Shown here: positions 6,512-14,196 of the stretch, in pieces | How positions within the stretch are numbered: the first letter of the stretch is position 1 | Layout: each line of letters opens with the position of its first letter | Assembly (NCBI GenBank): GCA_964410215.1 | Contig: CAYPHA010000074.1 | Span: 1 to 21,318, forward strand | Source of the DNA: CAYPHA01 sp964410215 | GTDB taxonomy: Bacteria > Calditrichota > Calditrichia > Calditrichales > CAYPHA01 | Length of the DNA: 21,318 bases | Reading direction: 5' to 3' | Notes under the pieces: generated by a model | The model's input: only the letters and a program-made list of their open reading frames with translations | Databases searched by the model: none | Told to the model about the DNA's origin: nothing | Made by a program: the position numbers and the translations under genes

Positions 6512-6541
6512 AAAAAATCCGCCAGTCTCGGCGGATTTTTT
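6512..6541 (-). terminator. Intrinsic terminator of the gap-to-tRNA-Leu unit
   Basis: AAAAAATCCGCC (6512-6523), loop AGTCTC, GGCGGATTTTTT (6530-6541) is a perfect 12-bp stem ending in a T-run on the minus strand. It begins at the last base of the encoded CCA of tRNA-Leu. It would end transcription right after the tRNA. Confidence 0.85.
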
Positions 6542-6628
6542 GGTGCTGGAGGCGGGACTTGAACCCGCACGCCCGGGCGGGCACTACCCCCTCAAGATAG
6601 CGTGTCTACCAGATTCCACCACTCCAGC
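6541..6628 (-). tRNA. tRNA-Leu (anticodon GAG), CCA encoded
   Basis: The minus strand gives an 88-base class II tRNA. The acceptor stem is GCTGGAG/CTCCAGC, the D-arm region has GGTAGA, and the anticodon stem is CTATC/GGTAG with loop TTGAGGG. The anticodon GAG maps to 6591-6593. A long variable arm is built on GCCC/GGGC, and the T-arm is GCGGG-TTCAAGT-CCCGC. The discriminator A is followed by an encoded CCA. It lies 77 bp after secG with no terminator between, so it is probably cut from the gap-pgk-tpiA-secG transcript. Confidence 0.95.
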
Positions 6629-6705
6629 GTTATATATGTCTGCTATTTTGTGCACTCTCTTAAAAGCATCGTGTACAACAGATCAGCGGGGTTTGCCTGC
6701 GTCTT

Positions 6706-7059
6706 TTATTCCTGGTTTTCCGGAACCTGCGGCTGCGGTATCGGCGCTACCGGCAGGTCGGTTTCCGGCATCACCGGCTGATCACCTATACGCTGCTCGA
6801 TCAGGCTCTGCTGCGTCTGCTCCGCTTCCGACTTGTAAATATATCCGATAACAATGGCCAGAACCATATAAGCGGCTGCGATCCAGGTGGTCGCCTTACT
6901 GAGAAAATCCGCTGCGCCCCGGCCGCCGAATACGGACCCCCCGGCAGCACCGCCACCGATGGCACCCGCCAGACCCTGTCCCTTGCCGGCCTGAAGCAGA
7001 ATGACAATGATCATCGTAAAACTGAGCAACACAAATAAAATGACCAGAAATGTATACAT
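6706..7059 (-). CDS. secG: Protein translocase subunit SecG
   Basis: This is a 117-residue protein with two membrane helices at about residues 3-22 and 58-77, joined by the SecG signature LLQAGKGQGLAGAIGGGA and FGGRGAADFLSK. SecG is the small accessory subunit of the SecYEG channel in the inner membrane and assists SecA-driven export. A Pro- and Gln-rich tail of about 35 residues follows the second helix; such tails vary between species. AAGGA lies about 6 bases before the ATG. It follows tpiA by 68 bp and precedes tRNA-Leu, an order common in bacteria. Confidence 0.93.
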   Translation of the reverse strand: MYTFLVILFVLLSFTMIIVILLQAGKGQGLAGAIGGGAAGGSVFGGRGAADFLSKATTWIAAAYMVLAIVIGYIYKSEAEQTQQSLIEQRIGDQPVMPETDLPVAPIPQPQVPENQE

Positions 7060-7127
7060 TTACAATCCTTCACTGTTTATTAAAGCAGATAAATATAACC
7101 GCAAACGGCCATTCGATCAAGTATTTT

Positions 7128-7892
7128 CTAGAGATTTTCCGCCGTATGGATGATCGCCGAAAACGAATCGGCCTTAAGACAGGCACCGCCCACCAGCGCA
7201 CCATCGATATCCGGCTGCGATAACAGGGATTGCGCGTTGTCCGGTTTTACACTGCCGCCATACTGAATACGGATGGCACCGGCAACGTCAGCGTCAAAGA
7301 TATCCTCTACGATCGAGCGGATCTGGGCATGCACCTCCTGCGCCTGCTCCGGCGTAGCCGTCTTACCGGTTCCGATTGCCCATACCGGTTCATAGGCAAT
7401 GACAACCTGGGCGATTTCATCCTTACTCAAATCTTTTAAACCACCGCGTGTCTGCTTTTCGATGACTTTCATGGTGATATTATTTTCCCGTTCACTGAGC
7501 GATTCGCCGACACATACAATCGGCCGTAAACCGCCCGCAATCGCCGCTTTGACTTTCTTATTGACGGTTTCATCGGTTTCCCCGAAATACTGACGCCGTT
7601 CGGAATGGCCTATGATGACATAATTCGCTCCGGTACTTTTTATCATCCCGGCGCTGATTTCACCGGTAAAAGCCCCTTCTTTTTCCCAGTACATATTCTG
7701 CGCGCCAAGCCCGATGGCACTGTCTTCAATCACACGGTGAACGGTTGTCAGGGCCGTTGCCGGGGGACAAACGACCATCTGGGTTTTCTTTATGTCCTCA
7801 GTGGCTGCTTTGATGTCGCGGGCAAGCTGTCCGGCTTCCGCATTGGTTTTGAACATCTTCCAGTTGCCGGCTATGATGATTTTTCGTTCCAT
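7128..7892 (-). CDS. tpiA: Triosephosphate isomerase
   Basis: This is a 254-residue protein, full length. It interconverts dihydroxyacetone phosphate and glyceraldehyde 3-phosphate in the cytoplasm. The catalytic residues are all present: Asn10 and Lys12 in GNWKM, His96 in IIGHSERR and Glu168 in AYEPVWAIGTG, the last leading into the mobile loop 6. The phosphate-binding end (QYGGSVKPDNA, VGGACL) is complete. A GGAG site precedes the ATG. It is the third gene of the gap-pgk-tpiA-secG set, with a 138-bp spacer to pgk that contains a GC-rich hairpin repeat. Loss of the downstream genes' own promoter cannot be excluded; none is obvious in the spacer. Confidence 0.97.
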   Translation of the reverse strand: MERKIIIAGNWKMFKTNAEAGQLARDIKAATEDIKKTQMVVCPPATALTTVHRVIEDSAIGLGAQNMYWEKEGAFTGEISAGMIKSTGANYVIIGHSERRQYFGETDETVNKKVKAAIAGGLRPIVCVGESLSERENNITMKVIEKQTRGGLKDLSKDEIAQVVIAYEPVWAIGTGKTATPEQAQEVHAQIRSIVEDIFDADVAGAIRIQYGGSVKPDNAQSLLSQPDIDGALVGGACLKADSFSAIIHTAENL

Positions 7893-7944
7893 TGTTTCTC
7901 CAGGTAAAGGTATTTAGTATTTGCAATTTTTTACAACCCCCCAG

Positions 7945-7962
7945 CCCCCTTTGATAAGGGGG
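7945..7962. repeat. GC-rich hairpin repeat between pgk and tpiA
   Basis: CCCCCTT (7945-7951), loop TGAT, AAGGGGG (7956-7962) is a perfect 7-bp stem preceded by AACCCCCCAG. The CCCCCTTTGATAAGGGGG motif is one I recall as a common dispersed intergenic repeat in varied bacteria. There is no T-run, so it is not a normal terminator; in the transcript it could pause polymerase or protect RNA ends. Confidence 0.6.
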
Positions 7963-8030
7963 AACTCATACACGGTATTGTTAAGTGGTATGTGGGGAGT
8001 AAAAACTTCTCTATTTTGTCCGGGAATCCC

Positions 8031-9227
8031 TTATGCTTCTGTCAGGGCGGCGATACCCGGGAGCACCTTACCCTCGAGGAATTCCAGTGACGCGCCGCCA
8101 CCGGTGGAAATATGGGTAAACTGCTCATCCATACCAAAGTTGCTGATGGCTGCTGCCGAATCGCCCCCGCCGATAACGCTGATCGCCCCTTTAGCCGTTG
8201 CCCGGGCAATGGCTTCGGCGATTTTCCGCGTGCCGTTGGTAAAATTGGGCATTTCGAATACACCCATCGGCCCGTTCCAGACAATGGTTTTGGCTTTTTC
8301 AATTGTCTTGGAAAACCGCTCAATGGTTTCCGGACCGATATCCATTCCCTGGTAATCGGAAGGGATACTGTCGATTTTAACGACCTTTGTTTTGGCGTCA
8401 TTGTTAAAGTCATCAGCTACGACCGTGTCAACCGACAGTTGGAAATCAACACCTTTATCCCCGGCTTCTTTCAGGATTTCGCCCGCCAGTTCAACTTTAT
8501 CCGCCTCCAGCAGCGACTGACCGATCTCATGGCCCTGTGCTTTGAAGAAGGTATAGGACATGCCGCCGCCGATGATCAGCGTATCGACTTTGTCAAACAG
8601 GTTTTTGATCACATCGATTTTTCCCGATATTTTTGCACCGCCTAGAATGGCGACCATGGGACGGGCCGGATTTTCAATAGCCTTTCCGAGGTATTTCAGT
8701 TCTTTTTCTATAAGATAACCGGCGGCACACTGCTGAAAATGGTTTGTTACACCTTCCGTGGAAGCATGAGCCCGGTGTGCCGTTCCAAAAGCGTCATTAA
8801 CATACATATCGGCACCTTCAGCCAGTTGTTCGGCAAAAGCAGGATCGTTATCGGTCTCCCCTTTATAAAAGCGCAGATTTTCAAGCAGCAATACCTCACC
8901 GCTCCCCAGGTCTTTTTTCATCTCCGTAACATCGGGTCCGATGCAATCGGGTGCCATCGTGACATCGCGCTTCAATAATTCCCCGAGCCGGTCAGCCACC
9001 GGTTTCAGACGCATTTCTTCTTTAACCTGACCCTTGGGACGCCCCAGGTGACTGCATAAAATAGCCGCACCGCCGTCTTTCAGTATTTTTTCGATGGTCG
9101 GAAGGGAAGCGACGATCCGCCGGTCGTCCGTAATATGCTGATCACCGTCCAGGGGAACATTAAAATCACAGCGCACCAGGACCTTCTTATCCTTAAAGTC
9201 AATGTTTTCTACCGTTAATTTTGCCAT
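8031..9227 (-). CDS. pgk: Phosphoglycerate kinase
   Basis: This is a 398-residue protein, typical of bacterial PGK. It transfers phosphate from 1,3-bisphosphoglycerate to ADP. The substrate side has VRCDFNVPLDG (Asp21, Asn23) and CSHLGRPKG (His60, Arg63). The nucleotide side has LGGAKISGKI, NGPMGVFE and the GGGDSAAAI loop near the C-terminus. The start is set at 9227 because AAGGAGT lies 6 bases upstream and MAKLTVENIDF is the usual family beginning. The in-frame ATG at 9257 would add ten residues unlike other PGKs and overlap the hairpin between gap and pgk. It is the second gene of the glycolytic set. Confidence 0.97.
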   Translation of the reverse strand: MAKLTVENIDFKDKKVLVRCDFNVPLDGDQHITDDRRIVASLPTIEKILKDGGAAILCSHLGRPKGQVKEEMRLKPVADRLGELLKRDVTMAPDCIGPDVTEMKKDLGSGEVLLLENLRFYKGETDNDPAFAEQLAEGADMYVNDAFGTAHRAHASTEGVTNHFQQCAAGYLIEKELKYLGKAIENPARPMVAILGGAKISGKIDVIKNLFDKVDTLIIGGGMSYTFFKAQGHEIGQSLLEADKVELAGEILKEAGDKGVDFQLSVDTVVADDFNNDAKTKVVKIDSIPSDYQGMDIGPETIERFSKTIEKAKTIVWNGPMGVFEMPNFTNGTRKIAEAIARATAKGAISVIGGGDSAAAISNFGMDEQFTHISTGGGASLEFLEGKVLPGIAALTEA

Positions 9228-9254
9228 GAAAGGACTCCTTACATTCTGAAGTGA

Positions 9255-9289
9255 CAAAAAAAAGAGGCCATCGGTTCAGACAGCCTCTT
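9255..9289 (-). terminator. Terminator-like hairpin between gap and pgk
   Basis: On the minus strand AAGAGGCTGTC, loop TGAACC, GATGGCCTCTT form an 11-bp stem (9262-9289, with two G-T pairs) followed by seven further T residues (9255-9261). This is a good intrinsic terminator just after gap. It would make gap mRNA more abundant than pgk-tpiA-secG by partial termination. Confidence 0.7.
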
Positions 9290-9306
9290 CCTTATCGAAT
9301 AAAGAC

Positions 9307-10308
9307 TTACATGCCTGCGACTTTTTTAACCATATCAACCGTTCGGACAGAGTAACCCCACTCGTTATCATACCAGGAAAGCACTTTTACAAAGTTACCG
9401 TCCATGACCGTGGTCGACAGGCTGTCGAAAATACTGGAATGCGGATTATCGATGATATCAACCGATACGATCGGTTCGTCACAGTACTCGAGAATGCCTT
9501 TCAGTTCGCCTTCAGCCGCTTCTTTCATAGCGGCGTTGATTTCGTCAACCGTTGTATCTTTTTCCAGTTCAGCGACGAGATCGACGATCGAACCATCACT
9601 GGTCGGAACACGCAGCGCCATACCATCCATTTTACCGTTCAGATCCGGAATAACTTTACCAACGGCACGGGCGGCGCCGGTGGTCGTCGGAATCATGCTG
9701 ACAGCGGCAGCACGGGCGCGGCGCAGATCGCTATGCGGCAGGTCGAGAATTTTCTGATCATTCGTATAAGCATGGACCGTTGTCATCAGGCCGCGTTTGA
9801 TGCCGAATTTTTCATGGAGAACCTTGGCCACAGGTGCAAGGCAGTTCGTGGTACACGAAGCGTTGGAAACGATTTTATGTTCCGGTTTCAACGTATCATC
9901 ATTGACGCCGAGCACAACGGTATTATCGATTTCATCCTTTGCGGGTACGGTAAGAACCACTTTTTTTGCTCCGGCCTGCATGTGCTTTTCAATCTTTTCA
10001 CGGGTCCGGAAAACACCGGTTGATTCCACGACTACGTCGACCCCGAGTTCACCCCAGGGCAGATTGGCAGGATCTTTTTCGGCAAATACTTTTACCTTAC
10101 GGTCACCGGCGATCAGCATATCCCCTTCGGAGCGCACCGGTACCGGGTACCGTCCGTGAACTGAATCATATTTTAAAAGATGGGCCAACGTTTTAGCGTC
10201 GGTCAGATCATTGATAGCCACAATTTCAACATCCGAATCATCTTGACTGGCTTTGAATACCAGGCGGCCAATTCTACCGAAACCGTTAATTGCTAAGCGA
10301 ACACTCAT
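9307..10308 (-). CDS. gap: Glyceraldehyde-3-phosphate dehydrogenase, NAD-type
   Basis: This is a 333-residue protein, standard length. It oxidises and phosphorylates glyceraldehyde 3-phosphate. The Rossmann start is AINGFGRIGR, with Asp34 in AINDLTD at the end of the second strand. The catalytic Cys152 is in SNASCTTNCLAP, His179 in TTVHAYTNDQ, and LPHSDLRRARAA carries the Leu-Pro pair usual in NAD-dependent forms. I start it at 10308 because AAGGAG lies about 7 bases upstream and MSVRLAINGFG is the family beginning. An upstream in-frame ATG at 10356 would add 16 unrelated residues. It is the first gene of the glycolytic unit, 60 bp from the predicted -10 box. Confidence 0.97.
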   Translation of the reverse strand: MSVRLAINGFGRIGRLVFKASQDDSDVEIVAINDLTDAKTLAHLLKYDSVHGRYPVPVRSEGDMLIAGDRKVKVFAEKDPANLPWGELGVDVVVESTGVFRTREKIEKHMQAGAKKVVLTVPAKDEIDNTVVLGVNDDTLKPEHKIVSNASCTTNCLAPVAKVLHEKFGIKRGLMTTVHAYTNDQKILDLPHSDLRRARAAAVSMIPTTTGAARAVGKVIPDLNGKMDGMALRVPTSDGSIVDLVAELEKDTTVDEINAAMKEAAEGELKGILEYCDEPIVSVDIIDNPHSSIFDSLSTTVMDGNFVKVLSWYDNEWGYSVRTVDMVKKVAGM

Positions 10309-10368
10309 ACTATTCTCCTTATTGTGAAATTTTTCCGTTGCATTGACTTTATTCAAAAAATGAGCAAA

Positions 10369-10397
10369 AATTTAACCAATGCTCCGGAGTATGTCAA
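10369..10397 (-). promoter_or_regulatory. Sigma-70-type promoter of the gap unit
   Basis: On the minus strand TTGACA (10392-10397) is followed by 17 bases and TAAATT (10369-10374). The spacer contains the 8-bp palindrome CTCCGGAG (10382-10389), which may be a regulator contact. The remaining spacer, to the plus-strand lipoprotein gene at 10668, shows no other supportable element except the AAGGAG site at about 10655. Confidence 0.7.
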
Positions 10398-10667
10398 GAA
10401 AAATGGGAAGGTCGGTTTTGAAGCTTCCAACCGCTTCAAAAGAGCTAAGTATTTATTCTGTCATTGCTTATCATCGTTTTTTTCTTGATAAGGGCCGGAT
10501 TAACGCTTAAATTTTGTTGACGTACTCAGAAAAACGATACCGTTCCGCAGGCAGTATATATTCAGGAATAAGCCAAAAATCAATTAAGTTTTTCCGATAT
10601 GTTACGAAAATACAGTTTATGCCTGCAATGCTATCAATTCTTTGCTGAAGATTAAGGAGATATCCTG

Positions 10668-11585
10668 ATGAAACGCATACTTCTGGTTCTTATAAGTCTG
10701 ACTCTTCTGCTTACAGTGGTCAATTGCGGATCGGGTAAGAAGGGATCAGACCGTCAACAATACACGGACCAGGAATTACTGGAACTGGCAGAGCAACAAT
10801 ATAATGCCGGCAATGCCAGGGCAGCCGTGGAAACATGCGAGAGGCTGCTTCTGACCTACCCGACATCCAATTTGCATATTGAAACACAACTGCTCATGTC
10901 AAAGGCATACGGCGCACAGGACCTTTATGAAGAACAGATGGGTCTTCTACTCCGTCTGCTCCGGGAAAACATCATTCCCGAATACTCGCCGCAGGTGTAT
11001 GTTCAGATTGGCAAATTTTATGAAAGAGCAGCCCGGTTCAATCCCGGCATCATCACGTCCGATACCACCGATTACAGACTGGCTCTCGACTACTATGAAA
11101 AGGCGATTAACTACCCGGACAGCGATGACGAGGTTGCCAAATCGGAAGCGCAATTCCGCAGAGGTCTCGTGGAAGCAAAAATCGGACAGATCGATGAAGC
11201 CATCCAGGCTTACAGGAAAGTGGTCAATAACTACCCGAATACGGATTTCAGCCTGTTGGCACAGGTCAAGTTACAGAATCCGGGAAATATCTCGGAACTC
11301 GCCATAGACAAGGGTTCCCTGAATGAATACCGCGATATGCTGGAAAGCCCGGTTACAACGGAAGCTGAGGGCGCGCAAGAAAAGACTGAAATGCCGGCAG
11401 AACAGGACGACGGCTCCATGGATAAACTGATTGAGAAAACCCTGGAGACACCGGAAGAAGAACCACCGGCCATAGAGGAGACTCCGGAAACGGAACCCAA
11501 CTCTGAGAGTATCGACCCGTTCGCCACGCCGGTTCCCGCAGACAGCAGTGCAAAAGAAACACCGGCGGATACGACAGGCTTCTGA
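10668..11585 (+). CDS. TPR-repeat lipoprotein (BamD/YbgF-like architecture)
   Basis: This is a 305-residue protein. The N-terminus is a signal with a lipobox-like end VVNC (Cys20); Asn at -1 is unusual. Residues about 33-205 hold tetratricopeptide-type helix pairs: LLELAEQQYNAGNARAAVET, a YYEKAINYP unit, and AEAKIGQIDEAIQAYRKVVN-like repeats (EAKIGQIDEAIQAYRKV). Residues about 230-305 form a Glu/Pro/Thr-rich acidic tail without structure. TPR lipoproteins often serve as scaffolds in envelope assembly, but no partner is shown here. AAGGAG lies 8 bases before the ATG. It is divergent from gap and converges on the small membrane-protein gene, 13 bp apart. It is not BamD by any specific motif. 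Confidence 0.75.
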   Translation: MKRILLVLISLTLLLTVVNCGSGKKGSDRQQYTDQELLELAEQQYNAGNARAAVETCERLLLTYPTSNLHIETQLLMSKAYGAQDLYEEQMGLLLRLLRENIIPEYSPQVYVQIGKFYERAARFNPGIITSDTTDYRLALDYYEKAINYPDSDDEVAKSEAQFRRGLVEAKIGQIDEAIQAYRKVVNNYPNTDFSLLAQVKLQNPGNISELAIDKGSLNEYRDMLESPVTTEAEGAQEKTEMPAEQDDGSMDKLIEKTLETPEEEPPAIEETPETEPNSESIDPFATPVPADSSAKETPADTTGF

Positions 11586-11598
11586 TTGTCCCTGCGGT

Positions 11599-11841
11599 TC
11601 AGACGTTCCATTCCTTCAGCTTGTTACGTATTTTCTTCATCATGCCGGGCCGCAGCATGGCCACAGCAAGAAGTATAAAAAGAAATCCGGGAATAACCGG
11701 TAAAATAAATCCCAGAACACCAAGGCTTAAAAAAATAACGGCTAAGAGAATTTTCGTCTTTTTAAAGCGTCGTATATCTTCCCAGAGCGGCCGCCTGCCA
11801 TTTCGCCGCCCGTCTGTTCTTTTCGGTTGGATTGCAGACAT
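11599..11841 (-). CDS. Small membrane protein, PGPGW/DUF454-like
   Basis: This is an 80-residue protein with a basic N-terminal third (KRTDGRRNGRRPLWEDIRRFKK). A hydrophobic hairpin of about 35 residues follows, ILLAVIFLSLGVLGFILPVI then PGFLFILLAVAMLRPG, and a basic end. The GxxGxxLPVIPGxxFxxL pattern is that of small putative transmembrane proteins of the PGPGW and DUF454 types. The function is unknown. It is only 4 bp downstream of bshC, so it is probably the last gene of the epimerase-methyltransferase-bshC transcript. It converges on the TPR lipoprotein gene. Confidence 0.65.
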   Translation of the reverse strand: MSAIQPKRTDGRRNGRRPLWEDIRRFKKTKILLAVIFLSLGVLGFILPVIPGFLFILLAVAMLRPGMMKKIRNKLKEWNV

Positions 11842-11845
11842 CGTG

Positions 11846-13453
11846 TTATATTAAAATGAGTTGATGGGTGTCATTATTAATATCAACGCTTTCGGACAGC
11901 CGTTGGATCCAGTGCGGGCCATACTTATTTTGAAAGTAGACGGAACCGATGTAACGCTCCTGTAACGATCCGGCAGGTAAAAAAGCGTCATAAATGAATT
12001 CAAGATGCTTTTTCACCAGGTCTTCCTTTTCTTCCAGCCGCTTTAACAGCCGGTTTCTCAGCTTACCCAGATTCTTGTCGATTGCCCCGAAACTTTTTGT
12101 CACCACCGGTTCCAGCGTCGGATCGATTTCCGAAGCTTTTCTTTGTAATTGTTTTTTATATAATGCCAGTTTTTCCTGCAGTGCCATAAAATCCGAATCG
12201 GTTTCTTTGAATAACGTTGAAGCAATGTGCTTCCGAACGAACTGTTCCCGGGTACCTGTCAGATCTTCAGGACCTATACCGTATTTGCGCATCAGCCGGT
12301 CGGTACGCGGTTCGATCAGCGTCAGCGTCATGCGGGGTTGCAGATGGGGCATGATCAGACCCATGGCAGAAAAGGCCCCGCCGATCTGGGCCCAGTAGGC
12401 AATTTCTCCGGGACCGGCAACATAGGAAATCACCGGCAGCATCCAGCTTTGCCAGAGCGGACGGCTGAGAACACTGGAAGAAAACCAGTCCGGATGTGCT
12501 TCCAGAATATCGGATAAATCGTCTGCCGTATAGGTGCTCTCAGGCTCTCTGAGACCATAACGATCGCCATCGAGAAGCAATGGCTGCCGGTTTGTACCCC
12601 CATCATTGAAGAACAGGTAACTGCGGTCCTCGAGCAGGGTAACCTGGTTGAACAGATCGTGTTCGATCAGCCTCCGGGAAACCTTCTTAATTTGCCGGAG
12701 TACCTCGTGATTCTGTTCAATCATTCTTTTAAAAAAGGGACGGCTGCGTTGTTTTATACCGGGATCGGCGGGATTAAAGGTCAGCAATCCGGTACCCTGG
12801 AACAGGGACAGGAGGTGCTCGCGGAAGGCACCGGTCCATTCCCTGCCCGGCTTATAGACACCATGGAGTGTTTTAAGGAATGGGGCCTTGTATTCCGATT
12901 CCGGAAGTTCCGTTTCCAGCTCGCTGAGAATGGTTTTCATGTGTCCGGAATAATGACGTTTACTGATTGATCTGTTCTGATCGCCTTCATCTTCGGGATG
13001 CATTGCCGTGCGTACCTCTCCCGCATGATTCCAGTAATGCATGTGATTGATCTCAGCAAAATCATGATCCTCCCCTTCCAGCCAGAAAACGGGAACAACG
13101 TGGAAATCGTCCAACTGCCGGTCGAGTTCTTCAGCGCGCTTAAGAGCGGTCAGAATCTTATAAACGGTATAGAGCGGTGAAACCATCAGGCCTAGCTGCT
13201 GGCCGGTAATGATAATGGTGCTGTTCGGACGCGCGAGTTTTTCGAGATTCTCCTCGGCAGCAGCGTCTCCGGCCGGCCTGTTTTGATGGATCAATTCTTC
13301 TATTATACCATTGGCATGAAAGGCCTTCCTGACGTCATGGCATAAGGCAGCCCAGTCGGGTTCCAGGGGCTGTTTAAAGAACGGTGAAATACGTTTATCC
13401 TGTTCAAGATACAGAGAAAGGATTCTGTTGGTTTTATAGAAAGGCAGGTGCAC
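11846..13453 (-). CDS. bshC: Bacillithiol biosynthesis cysteine-adding enzyme BshC
   Basis: This is a 535-residue protein, the normal BshC length. BshC joins cysteine to GlcN-malate, the last step in making the low-molecular-weight thiol bacillithiol, in the cytoplasm. Family blocks are clear: TGQQLGLMVSPLYTVYK (83-99), VPVFWLEGEDHDFAEIN (120-136), GGTNRQPLLLDGDRYG, and AGPGEIAYWAQIGGAF with MPHLQPRMTLTLIEPRTDRL. A coiled-coil stretch follows (ALQEKLALYKKQLQRKASEI and LRNRLLKRLEEKEDLVKKHL). The start is GTG at 13453, with AAGGAG 6 bases upstream inside the end of the methyltransferase gene. The stop of that gene is 2 bp away, so translation is probably coupled. bshA and bshB are not in the window. 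Confidence 0.93.
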   Translation of the reverse strand: MHLPFYKTNRILSLYLEQDKRISPFFKQPLEPDWAALCHDVRKAFHANGIIEELIHQNRPAGDAAAEENLEKLARPNSTIIITGQQLGLMVSPLYTVYKILTALKRAEELDRQLDDFHVVPVFWLEGEDHDFAEINHMHYWNHAGEVRTAMHPEDEGDQNRSISKRHYSGHMKTILSELETELPESEYKAPFLKTLHGVYKPGREWTGAFREHLLSLFQGTGLLTFNPADPGIKQRSRPFFKRMIEQNHEVLRQIKKVSRRLIEHDLFNQVTLLEDRSYLFFNDGGTNRQPLLLDGDRYGLREPESTYTADDLSDILEAHPDWFSSSVLSRPLWQSWMLPVISYVAGPGEIAYWAQIGGAFSAMGLIMPHLQPRMTLTLIEPRTDRLMRKYGIGPEDLTGTREQFVRKHIASTLFKETDSDFMALQEKLALYKKQLQRKASEIDPTLEPVVTKSFGAIDKNLGKLRNRLLKRLEEKEDLVKKHLEFIYDAFLPAGSLQERYIGSVYFQNKYGPHWIQRLSESVDINNDTHQLILI

Positions 13454-13455
13454 AG

Positions 13456-14196
13456 CTACTCCTTCCGGCCAAAGATGATCATCCGGCTTGAATCCTTCTC
13501 AAAGGACCGTCCGTTATATTCACCGAAAATATTCCGGATGCGGATGCCGGCCCGGTTTAAAATATCCCGCATTTCACCGGCAGAAAACAGGCGGACGGAT
13601 TCATAGAAAATTTTGTCATCCCCGTCGGAATTCAGCCGGATCTGCTTGTGTACACGGTCGTTTTCAATCCACCGTTTCTCGAAAATACACAGATCGCCTG
13701 CCATGCGTTCCCCTTCCGGAACCAGATGGCTGGCCACATATTCCGGATTGAGGTAGTCGATAACGATGTGACCGTCTTTTTTGAGCACACGGCCCATTTC
13801 CATGGCAACGTTGCGATTGGTTTTATCTTCTTCAAAATAACCAAACGATGTAAACAGGCTGAAAATCAGATCAAATGGTTTGCGGACCGGCAGGCGGCGC
13901 ATATCGCCACGAATAAAATACGGAGGTTTTCCGGCGGGGCGGGCCTGATCCAGAAGATGTTTTGACAGGTCAATGCCGAAGACATGCGGTGTTATACCGG
14001 CAAAATAGCCGGCATGCCGTCCGGCCCCGCAGGCGACATCGAGAATGCGTGTCGACGCCGAAACAGGGATATGTGTAAGGATCAAATTAACGAGATCTTT
14101 GGCATCCTGCTCATCACGATGCTCATAAACAGTCAGGTATTCTTCCCCGAACCATTCCTTATACCAGTTTTTCTTATAGCCACTTGTTCTGCACAT
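13456..14196 (-). CDS. Class I SAM-dependent methyltransferase
   Basis: This is a 246-residue protein. Motif I ILDVACGAGRH (51-61) binds S-adenosylmethionine, and Asp76 in VFGIDLS ends the second strand. FDLIFSLFTSFGYFE and GRVLKKDGHIVIDYLNP are the later core motifs. The N-terminus NWYKEWFGEEYLTVYEHRDE probably caps the active site. The substrate is not readable from sequence. It overlaps the upstream epimerase gene by 23 bp and ends 2 bp before bshC, so the three genes form one transcript. Methylation of bacillithiol or its precursor is an attractive inference, because a SAM methyltransferase (NmbA) makes N-methyl-bacillithiol in Chlorobiaceae. I cannot tell whether this protein belongs to that subfamily. 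Confidence 0.85.
   Translation of the reverse strand: MCRTSGYKKNWYKEWFGEEYLTVYEHRDEQDAKDLVNLILTHIPVSASTRILDVACGAGRHAGYFAGITPHVFGIDLSKHLLDQARPAGKPPYFIRGDMRRLPVRKPFDLIFSLFTSFGYFEEDKTNRNVAMEMGRVLKKDGHIVIDYLNPEYVASHLVPEGERMAGDLCIFEKRWIENDRVHKQIRLNSDGDDKIFYESVRLFSAGEMRDILNRAGIRIRNIFGEYNGRSFEKDSSRMIIFGRKE

Noticed and set aside
6541..6628. tRNA-Leu 3' end duplicated as an attachment site
   Set aside because: I found no second copy of the tRNA 3' sequence to the left; only the terminator arm outside the tRNA is repeated.
8112..8645. Plus-strand frame within pgk
   Set aside because: It is opposite a certain phosphoglycerate kinase gene and is a compositional shadow.
9439..10023. Plus-strand frame within gap
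   Set aside because: It is opposite the catalytic part of GAPDH; no ribosome site and no domain.
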